DNA from: Solanum dulcamara | Taxonomy: Eukaryota; Streptophyta; Magnoliopsida; Solanales; Solanaceae | Direction of reading: 5' to 3' | DNA: 64,000 nucleotides | NCBI RefSeq assembly: GCF_947179165.1 | Contig: NC_077245.1 | Location: forward strand, 23,418,740 to 23,482,739 | Part shown: piece after piece, positions 28,663-42,380 of the stretch | How the letters are laid out: every line of letters begins with the position of its first letter | Position numbering within the stretch: the first letter of the stretch is position 1 | Position numbers and translations under genes: made by a program | The notes under the pieces: model-generated | Seen by the model: only the letters and a program-made list of their open reading frames with translations | Databases searched by the model: none | Told to the model about the DNA's origin: nothing

Positions 28663-31600
28663 TGTATTGATCCTTAAGGTCATTTTTGGATTTTTTGAAA
28701 AATGACCATTTTACCCCTCCCTTTAGTTGTCTCGAGTCATTTCGAATTGGTACCGAGTGTTGATTTTTAGCAAATCTTATGAAAAGTTAAGTCTTTGAAA
28801 ATTTTGAGCTTTCATAAATTTTAAGTATTAAAAAATGGTATTTTGGGTCAATCGGAGCTACAGGTCTCGGAACAGAATCAGTTTTGGAGTTGTAACGAAG
28901 TTTTGAGGCCTTGAGTTGAGAAATTGAGAAAGTTTAAGCCAATGTTTGACTTTGGTCAACTTTTGAAGTTCTGATGCTCGGAATGGAATTTCGACGACTC
29001 CTTAGATTTGTGAGATGGTATTTGGTCTAGAAGAAGTATTGGTTGAATTTTTAGAGGTCCCGAGTCCGTTTGGATATTTTAAAGACCTGAGTTGATTTAG
29101 TTGCGACTTTTTGAGTTTTGGGCCAACGAGATCTCGAATTTAAATTCTGATGGTTTCATCAGCTTTGGAATGACCAAATTAGGCTAGTAGCACTGTTGGA
29201 ATGACTATCGGGTTAATCAATACGAGTTAAGGTAATTTGTCGTTTTTGACTTTGAAAGTTAGCCTATGGTTGACTTTGGTCAATATTCTTAGAAAACGCA
29301 CTCGAATAAAAATTATGACAGCGCGGTTAGTTCCGTAATGTCAATCTTTATCTAAAACAACCCTCCGTTCACTTTTCGAGGCTTCCGGACTAGTATTGAG
29401 GCCCATTGTGGAATGTGGCTTAAAATGACTCTTGAGTGTGGGACCCACTTTTTATTAAAATAATCTCGTATGTAAATTCTGAATGCGCCATTAAATCTGG
29501 AATGTCGAATTTAGTGGGGTAGCATATCTGATTTATTTTTATCGGTTTCCGAACGAATCCCGAGCACCCCATCGGAGATTTTGGGATTTTCCAAAGTCTG
29601 ATTTTGGCAGCAGCTAGTGCAGCCCGTTTTTGGGTTTTTCTCCAACTTTAAAACCCTTTTATCTTGAGTTATATAGCTCCAAATTGGGTAATTCAAAAGG
29701 CAAACTTGTGAGATTTTTTATGGAAAACACATTAGAAAGATTGCAAACTGATTTGGAGCATTCGATTCAGGTAAAAATCGTGATCTTAGTTGCAGCAGTA
29801 TCCATTTTCGGAATAATTTTTTGAAGAACTTTGAGAAGTTATTTCTTGACCTATATAAATCTAATTTTGGTGATTCAAGAGTCTAAATTCAATAGAATTT
29901 TATGAGGAATATCTTGGTGATTCAGAAATACGAGGGAAAGCTTTGTTTGAGGTAAAAATGCATTTTTAGTTACTGATTTAGTCTTTTTTGGAATGTAATT
30001 TTGTTAAATTTTGGAAGAGTGTATCTTGGTCAATATAACTCTGTTTTTAGTGATTCTTTAGGCTAGATTGTGAGGTTTTTCACAAGGATCATCGTAGTGT
30101 AATTTTTTTGGGTTGGACGGGTCTCGTTGCTTTGAAATTAGGTGATCTTAATGCAGCCATTTTTAGGTCTTTTAGTTGCAATTTATGAGTTTTGATTGCA
30201 TGCTCGTCCCATGTAATTTACCACCCTACATTGTGTTATAATCTTATTTAAGAGATTGGGGTGATGTTTGGAATCTGTTTTGGGGGTCAAATCTAAAATT
30301 TCGTATGCACCCCACAATTTCCATTTTAGACCCCAAAATTGATCCGTCTCCAAAAATTATGAAATTAGTGTCTAAAAGACCGTATTGATGTTATGGTTCT
30401 GTTTTTGATAGTGTGGCAGTATTTCGAGGCATTTCGAAAGGGAAAAGTTCAGGCATAGTAATTTGGAGCCCGCTTGTTTAGCCTACAAATAGGCTACGAT
30501 TTACCTTTAATTATTTAGATTGAGATGTAATATGTGAAATCATGTTGAAATAGTTGAAATTTGGGTTGGGTAGTTTGATTATATATTTTAGGTGTTAGAA
30601 ATCATGTTGTAGGCTTGTTATCAAGTTTTTTGGATATTTAGAAGCATGTGTATCTTGTCGTAATTTGTTAGTATTATAAGGAGAGTTGAATGCGTATTTT
30701 GTTGATACTGTGGAGTATGTTGGCCTTAGTATAGGATGTAAACTTGATCTAGATGCCCCGGTGTCGCTCTGGTGGACTTAGTTCCTTATAGAATGGTGTA
30801 GTGGGCTAGTGCCTAATAGTTTGGCCTTAGTTAGTCATTACCCTTTCTCTTAAAAATATACTCATCTATAAATCGGTATGATTGTGACTTTCATGATGCA
30901 TCGGCAATACTAAATTTCATAATTGTTGACTTTGGCTTTGGTTTCAGTCTTGGCGGCATATCGGTTGACTCATTTAGGAAAAGATTTATGATACTGTTGT
31001 ATTCTAGTTAGGAAGTAGAATGTTTGGCATCATGGGATAAATTATCTGTGATCATCTGGGTAGCAAGTCCCGGCCTTTATTCTGAATTATTGGGGAGCAT
31101 CCGGGTAATCAGCCCCAGCCTCTACCGGCTTGCTAGTATGATGAGCATCCGGGTACCTAGTCTCGACCTCGATCATACTGATATATTAAGGAGAGCATCT
31201 GGGTACCAAGTCCCGGCCTCGACCACACTTATGTATTATGGCAAGCATTCGGGTATCCAGTCCTGGCCTTGGCCACTTTAAACATTCGGGCAAGTATTTG
31301 GGTCCCAATCCCGACCTCGACCCCTAAGTCACCCTTAGATCGATTGACTCTTGGAGATTCTGGGTTTGGAAATAATATAGTACTTCGACTCCTGACATTG
31401 CAGATTCTTGGTTTCTAGCCTTGGTAGTTGTAGCTATTCTATGTACTCGGCGAGCTTATAGGAGTTCATCCGGGTTTATATTTAACTTGCACACGAGTGT
31501 CCTGTCTAGGCTTATGGGGGCCCATAGTTAGCTGTAATTCTCATAGGTAGTACTCTTTTCCCTTTTTGATGCTTATATTGACTCCTATTTAGGCTATTCC

Positions 31601-32051
31601 TCTTTTTCATATTGTTTTTACCTTTTCTGCTCATTCGGCCTATGATGCCTACTGGCTACCTGTTGTCTTGGTACTTATACTATACTCTGCATCTATTTTT
31701 GTGATGTAGGACCGAGCACCAGCTACCTCTGTGGATAGATCGAGCCTGTTGCAGTCAGCTTCAGAAACTAGGGTGAGCACTTGGCATTTTTTGATCATAG
31801 TTGTCTCATTCAGTATGGATGGCCCATCTTTTTGCCTTTTGTGACTTCCACGTTTTAAGAGGGATCTTTAGTTGTTTATATCATGTTTTTGCTTACTTCC
31901 GCTTATTCTTTCTTCCTATCTTTATAATTCGCCACTCTTGTTTAGTTTCTGCCTTCAAACCCATTACTTGAATTTCTGGATTTACGGGTTGGCTTACCTA
32001 CTGGTGGGTTATAGTAGGTGCCATCATGACCTAAGGAATTAGGTCATGACA
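28663..32051 (+). mobile_element. El2 5' LTR
   Basis: 3,389 bp, TG...CA. It contains six degenerate ~48-bp units of a minisatellite built on AGCATCCGGGTACC (about 31043-31325). A deletion of about 80 bp near 31825 is seen against the 3' LTR and El4. No gene is visible; small open frames are chance. Confidence 0.88.
31043..31325 (+). repeat. Six-unit minisatellite in El2 5' LTR
   Basis: Six units of 45-50 bp with the core GCATCCGGGTACCAAGTCCC. The El2 3' LTR has four units (39510-39692), El4 six (60795-61075). Confidence 0.8.
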
Positions 32052-32054
32052 AGT

Positions 32055-32067
32055 TGGTATCAGAGCC
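32055..32067 (+). promoter_or_regulatory. El2 primer-binding site
   Basis: TGGTATCAGAGCC three bases after the LTR end: perfect tRNA-Met complement. Confidence 0.85.
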
Positions 32068-32258
32068 CCAGGTTCATTAGTCTCACTGTATAGAGCTAAC
32101 ATCTAGTAGAGTCTCGCAAATGGGTGTGGAGATGTTCGTAACTTATCTTCGGGAGGCTACAGGATGTCATTAGGAGTATTCTCTATGTTGTATCATTTCG
32201 TGCAGTATTGTGTCTTATTGATTTCATGAAATCTCATTTGTTTCACTCTTTTACAGAG

Positions 32259-33700
32259 ATGGTTCGTACGTACGGTACCACAGGTCGTGATAATGCACTA
32301 AGGCCTAGCATGCCTAGAGGTCATCCTTGTGGGACAGGTAGGAGAGAAGCACCAACTACCGACCCGTAGATAGAGCCAGAGCTGGTAGAAGAGCATTAGG
32401 ACACTCCTATTTCTACTCAGCCAGAGGGACCACCACCACTAGCACAGCCCCCAGCTATACCAGTTTTGACCCCAACACTACAGGCAATGATTGTGCAGCT
32501 CCTCATGGCTATTAGGGTTGTATTACAAGCCCCTACTCCAGTAGAGAGCATACCATCACCGCAGGATCCATCTGTCTAGCTAGCACCTGAGGTTCATCTG
32601 CCTCCACCAGTTGTTGTACCCCCGCCAGCAGTTCCAAAGGGAGTGATGTAATTACAAGAGTAGAAGATATTAGGGGTATTTCAGAGGCTGTCACCCCTGA
32701 TTTTTTCTGGAGCCATTGGCGAGAATTCCATGGAGTTCTTGACTACCTATTAAGAGCAGCTCCATTCCTTAGGTTTTGTGGAGTCTAGAGGCACCAACTT
32801 CACTGCTCACCAGTTTAGAGGGGCAGCCAGACAGTGGTGGCACTCTTTTATGCAGTCCAGGCCAGTTGGATCACCACCATTGACATGGAACCAGTTCTTA
32901 GAGGCTTACCTGACTCGATACATCCCTAGGAGTGTTAGGGACCGACTTCGAGATCATTTTACTCAGTTGGAAGAAGGACATATGACGATTGCGGAGTACG
33001 AGACAAGATTTCATCAGCTTTCCTGATATACCACTATGGTTCTACCCATTAAGGAGGAGTGGGTGATTTATGCACGGATTGAGACTTACCTGAGGTTAGG
33101 GATTGAGCACTTGGTTTGTGCCAGACGCTCTTTTCTGTATATGGTGGATCATGCCCACACGATCGAGATTATTCATTATCAGGCCCAAGAGGGCAGCGAT
33201 AACAGACCCAGGCATTAGGATAGCTATAGTGGGTCTAGCCTAGAGGCCATGATAGTTATGACAGGCCCCGCCAGCGGTTTTAGTAGGTTAGGTACTAGTA
33301 GAGACAGTCTAGCCAGCCGGTTCAGGCTGCCCTGCCAGCAGTTGAGGGTAGTCAAACCCATTCGAGGGGTTCCACTGCAAGAAAGAGCTTGACGGGATCA
33401 GGTCCACTTCCTTCCTATCATGGATGAGTTATTATAGGTCGCTCAGCTTTAAGATGCTTCGACTGTGGCTCACTAGAGCACTGATCTAGGAAGTATCTCG
33501 GCTGGGCTAGATCGTTGGTAGAAGCACTACCTCCATTAGGAGATAGATCGGGGTCACGACTGCGGTGATAGTCAGTAGGGTGTTCAGGGAGGTTCCTAGA
33601 GAGACAGGTCAGGTGGTAGGGCAAATGTTCATAGGGAAGGCCGACAGGGCCACTTCTATACTGCTCCGGCGAAGGCAGAGGCTAAGGCATCAGATGATGT
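32259..33700 (+). pseudogene. El2 gag
   Basis: Starts Met-Val-Arg-Thr; Pro-rich N-terminal part; capsid region (32778-33026 open, around RQWWHSFMQSRP and FTQLEEGHMTIAEYE), which is typical of chromovirus gag; a CCHC knuckle near 33450-33490 with its end destroyed by a stop and a lost Cys. Stops from about 32369 onward. Confidence 0.75.
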
Positions 33701-35560
33701 TATCACAAGTACTATCCTTATTTACCAGTAGACTACTTTAGCTTTATTTGATCCAAGTTCTATGTATTCCTATGTGTCTATATATTTTGCTCCATGTCAG
33801 GTTATTACTTATAAGTCACTTGAGGTCTTATTATATGTTTCGACCCCGGTAGGGAATTCTTTAGTAGTGGATCAAGTTTGTAGATCTTGTATGGTGACTA
33901 TTCAGGGGCATGAGACTCAGATAGATCTTATTTTACTTGATATATTGGACTTCGATGTTATTCTGGGAATGGATTGGCTATCCCCTCATCATGCGGTTTT
34001 GGACTATTATGCCAAGACCATTACATTAGACATGCCTGGTATTTCCCTGGTCTTGTGGCAGGGCATTTATAGTCGCTCACTGACTGGGATCATATCCTTT
34101 ATGCGGGCTGGGAGGCTAGTTGGGTCAGGGTGCTTGGCGTACTTAGCATATGTCCGTAATGTGTCCAGTGAGGCCCCTACTATTGATTCAGTCCTTGTGG
34201 TTAGGGATTATATTGATGTCTTCCCTACTGACTTACCTGGTCTACTCCTAGAGAGAGATATTGACTTTGCCATAGATTTAGAGCCAGGAACTAAGCCTAT
34301 TTCTATACCACCTTACCGTATGGCCCCCACAGAGCTCAAGGAGCTTAATATACAGCTTGAGGATCTTCTAGGTAAGGGATTTATTTTTCCAAATGTGTCA
34401 TCATGGGGTGCACCCATCCTATTTTTTAAGAAGAAAGATGGGACTATACGGATGTGTGTTGATTACAGGAAGATGAATAAGGCGACGGTGAAAAATTGTT
34501 ACCCCATACCTCAGATCGATGATCCATTTGATCAACTTCAGGGTGCGACCGTGTTTTCTAAGAGTGACTTAAGGTCTGGCTACCACCAGGTGCGAATTAG
34601 AGCAGATGACATTCCTAAGACTGATTTACGGACTCACTATGGCCACTATGAGTTCCTTATGATGTCTTTTGGGCTTACCAATGCCCCCGCAACTTTTATG
34701 GACCTTATAACTCGAGTATTTAGGCCTTATCTTGACTCCTTCGTGATTGTATTCATCGATGAAATACTGGTATACTTGAGGAGTAGGGAGGGGCACACGC
34801 AATACTTTAGGGTTGTGCTCCAGACTTTGAGAGATTAACAGCTTTATTCTAAATTCTCAAAGTGTGAGTTTTGGTTGGAGTATGTGGCATTTTTAGGACA
34901 CTTGGTGTCTAGAGAGGGTATCAGAGTGGATCCGGTGAAGATTGAAGCTATTTGTGGTTGTGCTAGGCCCATATATGTTACGGTGATTCGAAGTTTCGTT
35001 AGATTAGCTGGGTATTATAGATAATTCATTGAGGGTTTCTCTACTATTGCAGCCCTATTTGACCCGCCAAGATCTTCCCTTTGTGTGGTACGAGAAGTGT
35101 GAGTCGAGCTTTCGGAAGCTTAAAGAGTTGCTTACCACCGCTCCTGTTCTGACTCTGCCAGTTGAGGGAGAGATCTGTTCTGTATATTATGATACTTCTG
35201 GTGTAGGTCTTGGGTGTGTACTGATGCAGCGAGGATGAGTTATTGCTTATGCCTCTAGATTGTTAAGAGTGCATGAGACAACTACCCCACGCATGACTTG
35301 GAACTGGCGGTGGTAGTTTTCGCGCTCAAGATGTGCAGGTACTACTTATATAGAGTTCATTGTGAGATATATACAGATCACTGTAGCTTACATTATATTA
35401 TGAGTTAGAAAGATCTTAATTCTAGACAGCGGTGCTGGATTGAGCTACTGGCCGATTATGACATCTATATCCTCTACCACCCTGGCAAGGCGAATGTAGT
35501 AGCAAACATCTTGAGCCGGAAGATGGGGAGTATGGGTAGTTTAGCTTACTTGTCTGCTAT
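33701..35560 (+). pseudogene. El2 protease, RT and RNase H
   Basis: Protease Asp-Pro-Ser-Ser near 33749 (usually Asp-Pro/Thr-Gly-Ser). The long open frame 33762-34838 covers the rest of the protease, the linker and RT ([25 protein letters not shown]). The catalytic box at 34752-34763 reads Phe-Ile-Asp-Glu, so the second Asp is lost. After TAA at 34836 the thumb and RNase H follow in broken frames to about 35520. Confidence 0.82.
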
Positions 35561-35599
35561 GGAGCAACCCTTAGCCTTGGACATCTAATATTTGGCTAA

Positions 35600-37080
35600 T
35601 CGGATGATCAGGTTGGAAATCTCAGATTCTGGACCGATTTTGGCTTTTGTGGGAGCTCCGTCATCTCTATCAGACCAGATTCGTGGCCGACAGTTTGAGG
35701 ATGGAGCATTGGTACAGCTTCGAGAGTTAGTATTATGAGGTGAGGGTAGCCAGGCTTCTATAGATTCGGATGACATACTATGGTTCAATGGTCGCCTTTG
35801 TGTTCCCAGAGTTGGAGATTTTATTTAGTTGATCCTTCACGAGGCCCATGATTCCAGATATTCTATCTATTCCACCGCGAAGATATATTGAGATTTGAGA
35901 CAGCATTACTGGTAGTTTAGTATGAAGAGAGATATAACAGAGTATGTATTCCATTGTTTAAGTTTCCAGTAGGTTAAGGCCGAGCATCAGCTGCCTGGTG
36001 AAGTCTTTTAGAGATTACCTATTCCCGAGTAGAAATAGGAATGGATTACCATGGACTTCATGATGAGATTGCCTCGAACATCCAGAGGTAATGATGGTAT
36101 TTGGGTCATCATTGATCAATTGACCAAGTCAGCGCATATCTTGCTAGTACAGTCCACTTTTACTATAGATCGTCTAGATCGAATCTATAATTAGGAGGTG
36201 GTCCGTCTACACGGGGTACCGATATTTATTATATCAGATAAGGGATCTTAATTTACTTCCAGTTTCTAAAGGTCCTTTTAGATAGAGTTGGGCACCCGAG
36301 TTGATCTTAGTACGATATTTCATCCACAGACCGATGGTCAGTCAGAGTGTACTATTCAGGTTCTAAAGGATATGCTGCGAGCTTATGTATTAGAGTTCAA
36401 GGGTTATTGGGAGAAGTACTTAGATTTGGTAGAGTTTGCGTACAACAATAACTATCACTCTAGTATTCAGATGGCCCCATTTAAGGCCTTATATGGTAGG
36501 CGTTGTCTCACTCTGGTTGGTTGGTTTGAATCTTTAGAGCCTGGGCCGCATAGTACCGATTTACTTCAGTATTCCATAGCCAGAGTTTGGGTTATTCAGG
36601 ATAGGTTGAGGACAGCTCAGAGTAGGCACCATAGTTATGCTGATCTTAGGCGTCGGCCCTTACGCTTCGAGGTAGGAGATCTGGTGTTCTTGTAGGTGTC
36701 GCCCTTGAAGGGTGTGATGAGATTCAGCAAGCGGGGTAAGCTTAGCCCCAGGTATATCGGGTCCTTTGAGATTCTGAGGAGATTTGGAGAGGTTGCTTAT
36801 GAGTTAGCTTTTCCACCAGCATTTTCAATTATACACCCTATTTTTTATGTTTCTATGTTGCGCTGGTACATTCCATATGAGTCTCACGTGCTTCAGTATG
36901 ATTGTGTTGAGTTGGATGATCGCCTGTCTTTTATTGAGGAGCCAGTTGCTATTCTAGCTAGAGATGTTCGCTAGCTTCGTTCTAAGTCTATCCCTATGAT
37001 TAAGGTCCAGTGGCACCATCATCCGATCGAGGAGGCTACATGGGAGATCGAGTAGGAGATACGCGAGTAGTTCCATAGCT
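35600..37080 (+). pseudogene. El2 integrase and chromodomain
   Basis: Degenerate Zn region (35880-35990), DDE core with Asp (TMDFM, about 36048), Asp (ISDKGS, about 36235) and Glu (QSECTIQ, about 36335). The longest open part is 36288-36695 (FAYNNNYHSS, PLRFEVGDLVFL). TAG at 36694 separates the C-terminal part (36696-36974). The chromodomain is near 36930-37075 (KVQWHHHPIEEATWE). It is inactive through several stops. Confidence 0.8.
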
Positions 37081-37147
37081 TATTTGGCCATCTAGGTATA
37101 CCTTTGTCCCTACTTTTGTGGACGAAAATTCTTTTAGTAGTGGATAT

Positions 37148-39838
37148 TGTAATGAACTTCAAGGTCATTTTTGGAATTTTTGTAAAATGATCATTTTACC
37201 CTTCCCTTTAGTTGTCCCGAGTCAATTCTGATTGGTACCAAGTGTTAATTTTTAGAATATCCTATGAAAAGTTAAGTCTCAAAATAGAATTCCATTAATT
37301 CTAGCAGCTCCAAAATGTCAAAATTGGTTTAGTAAACTTTACGTTGTCAGCTTTGGAGTTGTAACGAAGTTTTGAGGCCTTGAGTTGAGAAATTAAGAAA
37401 TTTTAAGTCAAGGTTTAACTTTGGTCAACTTTTGGAGTTCTAATATTTGGAATGGAATTCCGACAACTCCTTTGGATTTGGGAGATGGTTTTTGGTCTAG
37501 AAGAAGTATTGGTTGAATTTTTAGAGGTCCCGAATCTATTTTGGTATTTTGAAGGCCTAAGTTGGTTTAGTTGCGACTTTTCGAGTTTTGGGCTAACGAG
37601 ATCTCGAATTCAAATTTTGATGGTTTCATCAGCTCCAAAATGACCAAATTAGCCTAGTAGCACTGTTGGAATGACTATCGAGTTAATTGATACGAGTTGG
37701 GGCCATTTGGCGCTTTTGACTTTGAAAGTTAGCCTATGGTTGACTTTGGTCAATATTCTTGAAAAACGCGCTCAAATGAAAATTATGACAGCGCGGTTAG
37801 TTCCATAATGTCAATCTTTGTCTAGAATGACCCTCCATTCACTTTTTGAGGCTTCCGGACTAATATCGAGGCCCATTGTGGAATGTGGCTTAAAATGGCT
37901 CTTGGGTGTGGGACCTACTTTCTATTAAAATGATCTCGTATGGGAATTTTGAATGCGTCATTGAGTCTAGAATGTCAAATTTAGTGGGGTAGCATATCTG
38001 GTTTATTTTTATCAGTTTCTGAATGAATCCCAAGCACCCCATCGGAGATTTTGGGATTTTCCAAAATCCGATTTTGGCAGCAGCTGATGCAGCCCGTTTT
38101 TGGAATTTTCTCCAACTTTAAAACCCTTTATCTTGAGTTATATAGCTCCAAATTGGGTGATTCAAAGGACAAACTTGTGAGATGTTTTGTGGAGAATGCA
38201 TTGGAGAACTTGAAAAGTAATTTGGAGCATTCGATTCAAGTAAAAATCGTGATCTTAGTTGTAGCAGTGTCCAATTTTGGAATGATTTTTTGAAGAACTT
38301 TGAGAAGTTATTTCTTGACCTATATAAATCCGATTTTAGTGATTCAAGGGTCTAAATTCAATAGAAGTTCGTGAGGAATCTCTTGGTGTAAGAAATGCAA
38401 GGACAAACTTCGCTTGAGGTAAAAATGCATTTTTAGTTACTGATTTAGTCTTTTCGGAATGAAATTTTATTGAATTTTGAAAGAGTGTATCTTGGTCAAT
38501 ATAACTCTGTTTTGAGTGATTCTTTGAGGCTATATTTCTGGGATTTTTGCAAGGATCATCATAGTGTAATTTGATTTTGTTGAAAGGGTCTCGCTTCTTC
38601 GAAATTAGCTGAACTTGATGCTACCATTTTTAGGTTTTTTAGTTGGAATTTTTGAGTTTTGGTTGCATGCTCATCTCGTGTAATTTTCCACCTCAAATTG
38701 TGTTATAAATCTAATTTGAGAGCTCAGGGTGATGTTTGAAACCTGTTTTAGGGGGTCAAATCTGGAATTTCCTATGGAGGTCAAATCCGTTTTAGATCCC
38801 AAAATTGGTTTGTCTTCAAAAATTATGAAATTAGTGTCTAAAAGACCATTTTGACATCGTGGTTCTATTTTTGATAGCATGGCAGCATTCCGAGGTAGTT
38901 CAAAAGGAAAAAGTTCTGACATAGTGATTTGGAGCCCGCGTGTTTAGCCTACAGGTAGACTACGGTTTACTTTTCTTTAGATTGAGATAGAATGTGTGAA
39001 AGCATGTTGAAATAGTTGGAATTTGGGTTGGGTAGTTTGATTGTATATTTTAGGTGTTAGAAATTATGTTTTAGGCTTATTATCGGGTTTTTCAGATATT
39101 TAGAAGCATGTCTATCTTATCGTTATTTGTTAGTATTATAAGGAGAGTTGAATGAGCATGTTTTTAATACTATGGAGTATGTTGACCTTAGTATAGGATG
39201 TAAACTTGTTCTAGATGCTCCAGCGTCGCTCCAGTGGACTTAGATCCTTGTAGAATAGTGTAGCGGGCTAGTGCCTGGTAGTTTGGCCTTAGTTAGGTGT
39301 TACCCTTGCTCTTAGAAATATCTTCATCCATAAATTGGTATAATCGTGACTTTCATGATGCGTCGCCAATACTAGATTTTATGATCGTTCGCTTTGGCTC
39401 TGGTTCTAATTTTGGCGGCATATCGATTGACTCATTTGGGAAAAGATTTTTGGTACTATTGTATTCTAGTTGGGAAGTAGAATGTTTGGCATCATGGGAT
39501 AAATTATCTGTGAGCATCCGGGTACCAAGTCCCGGCCTCTACTAGCTTACTAGTATGATGAGCATCCGGGTACCAAGTCCTGACCTCGACCACACTTATG
39601 TATTATGGCAAGCATCGAGGTACCCAGTCCCGGCCTTGGCCACTTTTAAACATTTGGGCGAGCATTTGGGTCCCAGTTCCGCCCTTGACCCCTAAGTCAC
39701 CCCTAGATTGATTGACTTTTGGAGATTCTAGGTTTGGAAATGATACAGTACTTCGACTCCTGACATAGCAGATTCTTGGTTTCTAGCCTTGGTAGTTATA
39801 GCTATTTTGTGTACTCGGCGGTCTTATGAGGGTTCCTC
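37148..39838 (+). mobile_element. El2 3' LTR, left piece
   Basis: The first 2,691 bp of the 3' LTR, cut by El3. It holds the four-unit version of the minisatellite (39510-39692). The last 413 bases (39426-39838) are repeated at 45481-45893. Confidence 0.88.
39834..39838 (+). repeat. Target-site duplication of El3, left
   Basis: TCCTC against TCATC at 48221-48225; the same TCCTC also precedes the second LTR (45889-45893), so the change is older than the duplication. Confidence 0.75.
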
Positions 39839-42165
39839 TGTAACATCCCCTAAAAACGTTGTATACGATATTTCAATTTTTGCCTAAACATGATACAGCC
39901 TCTGTATTTTGGTCATAACTTTTCATAGGAATATCCTAATTGAGTGATTCAAATTTCTGAGTAACCACAAGATCATTAACTACAACTTTTATGAAGACCA
40001 TATTTTAAGATTCGGAGGTTAAGTAGGTCAAATAAATTAATCTTTGTAAGGTAGGATGCTGTGACGGAAATGAGTGTTTATAGAAGAAAGATCATATCTC
40101 ACTGTAGGTTTAACCAAATTGGTTGATTCTTGAACGATATGAAACTAGACTTCCATATCTACAATTCTTATGAAGACACCAAATCCTAATAAGGAATTTA
40201 TCTTATTCAAATGTAGCTCCCAAAACGAGTATTCTGTCAAAGATAACTCATTTCACCTACCATAGAAAGATCTAGATACATTTGACATCACTCATGACAT
40301 AAATTGTCCTCCATTTAACATCATCCATGACATCAATATATTCCACTAAATTTTCAGATTTTTATTTATAATTATTTTATTTATTGTTAGGTCCTCTTTC
40401 CCACCTATAAATACCCACCTTATTTCCTCATTTTATTCATCAAGCTTTCTCAAGCAAATCTTCTCTCTATACACTTCTTTACACATTCTCAAATATAGTT
40501 TTAGTTCTTAGTAGTGAAGAAATACTATTCCGGTAATTCATATATTCCGGGTAGTACACAAAACGTTCCGGCAAGGAGAAAAGCTAGGACTCAAGAGTGG
40601 TCATTAAGTCTTCCGGTACCAACTAAAGCTTCGGTTTCCAGGTATGTAAGGATTCAATGAGAGTATTCCTTCCACTCTCATGCCTAAATTATTTTGATTA
40701 TATGATAAATTATATTTATTTTCTTTAAGCTCTACTCTAAGTTATGTGTGTATTTATCCATGGGTTCTTCCACCCATGTAGTCCAAAAACTCTTTCAATT
40801 AAATATCTTGATTTTAAGTAATATTTTTTTATGTTAATTCTTATTTTTACTTAATAGTATGAATCATGGTTAAACTAATGATTATTGCTCTATTTTGATG
40901 CACCATAATTTCATATGTATGAATTGATGATTTACAAGTAAACCCTCTAATTATCTATTTAAAGGTTCTTGAAATTCATGGTGGGTTGTTTAAAGCATGA
41001 TTTTTAATTAATGGATTTCAAAGTATTTATGTATATTTATTTACATACATATTTGCAAGTTGAAGTGATTTGAACCCACCTAGTTTTACTATGTTTTTAA
41101 TAAAGTTTGACTTGAAAGCTTTGACTCCAAATAAATGTTTATGAAAGCAATATCTATGATCAAAAAGGGAGTCTTATGAAATGAAAGAATGATGAAATGA
41201 TATGAATCATGGATTCTTTATACAATAAGGACAATTCTTGCATATTTGAATTATCAAATGTTTTAATGAGCTATTCTACCGAATATGATATTTGAATTCT
41301 CAAGTTATATGCTATGAATATTTTGAAGTATTAAACTATTCTGTGGGATTGACTTAGCACCGAATGAGGCATTGAGGTGGGATTCGGTAAGGGAATCCTA
41401 GTAGCAACCCCTTGTCTCATTAACTATGTGCCAACATAGGAGCCCTTGTAGGCTTAGGCTAATGGATTCATAAATAGCCCTTAAAGTTAAAGTTAAAGAA
41501 ATGAATGAAGTTGACGGAGTTCTACCTGGCAAGTAGTCTCCCCAGCCAACGTAGGGAGTTATGTTGGATTCCATGTAATAGCTCGCATGGTCTTAAATGT
41601 CGGTTATGGTTAGCTTCCCACAAAATAAATGTTTTAAAGGATATCCATATGATTTATTATGCATGTATTACATTATGTTCCATATTACATAAATGTTATA
41701 ATATTTTCTCAATGTTCATGCATCCTTACATACTTAGTACATTCAAAGTACTAACGCATACTCCTTTGCCTACATGATATCACCATGTAGGGATCGGTGC
41801 TCCTCCTCGTTCTCCTCCACGTGGCTAGTTGATATTCCATTGAAGACTACTTTTGGTGAGTTCCCATGTTCCGGGAACAATACTCCTTTGTCTTTCTAGC
41901 TTATGATATGTTAAGATATTTTATTATGACATTTCTTCTATTATGATTGAGGGTGAGCTACGAACTTGTCTTAGCCCCATTAAATCTAATAGTTAGAGGT
42001 ATTGTTGGACATATATAAGTTGAAGATTTATTATTATGATTTCCGCTTGTCTATTTATCATCATTACCTATGAAAGGCTAAAAGAATGCTAAGAGGCTTG
42101 TTTGAGGTACTTTCGGGTTCCTCATTCGCCATGTCACATCTAGGCCCTAGGCTTGGGTTGTGACA
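39839..42165 (+). mobile_element. El3 first LTR
   Basis: 2,327 bp, TGTAACATCC...GTTGTGACA. A TATA-like CTATAAATA (about 40403) followed by an AC-rich stretch is a plausible promoter. No gene; the 90-codon frame at 41505-41777 is chance and recurs in related LTRs. Confidence 0.9.
40402..40410 (+). promoter_or_regulatory. Possible TATA box in El3 LTR
   Basis: CCTATAAATACCC in a setting typical of plant promoters; the same in the second LTR near 46460. It is the only strong TATA in this LTR. Confidence 0.5.
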
Positions 42166-42169
42166 AACT

Positions 42170-42181
42170 TGGTATCTGAGC
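42170..42181 (+). promoter_or_regulatory. El3 primer-binding site
   Basis: TGGTATCTGAGC, one mismatch to the tRNA-Met site, four bases after the LTR. Confidence 0.75.
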
Positions 42182-42380
42182 CTGAGGTTTTGAATGATCC
42201 TTGGAAGTCCAACATACCGCGTCGAATAGGTTCTTGTTTATGGTTGTGAAGCGCGCCACAATTATGAATAAGAGACTATGAGACGTTTAGGAAAATTTTC
42301 ACTTCTTTCAAATTCATGTCGTGCCTTAGAGTGTCCTAAGCTTTCCTTTAACTAACGACCCATTTTGTATTCTCTAGATA

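Noticed and set aside
29511..31281. Small open frames at 29511-29824 and 31024-31281
   Set aside because: Inside the El2 LTR, not conserved as frames in the El4 LTR.
31043..31325. Short regularly spaced repeats that might suggest a CRISPR-like array
   Set aside because: Degenerate head-to-tail minisatellite in a plant LTR; units are contiguous without unique spacers.
41505..41777. 90-codon frame repeated at 47560-47832 and related to 18744-19022
   Set aside because: It recurs only because it lies in homologous LTRs; no start context, no domain, and it is not placed like a gene.
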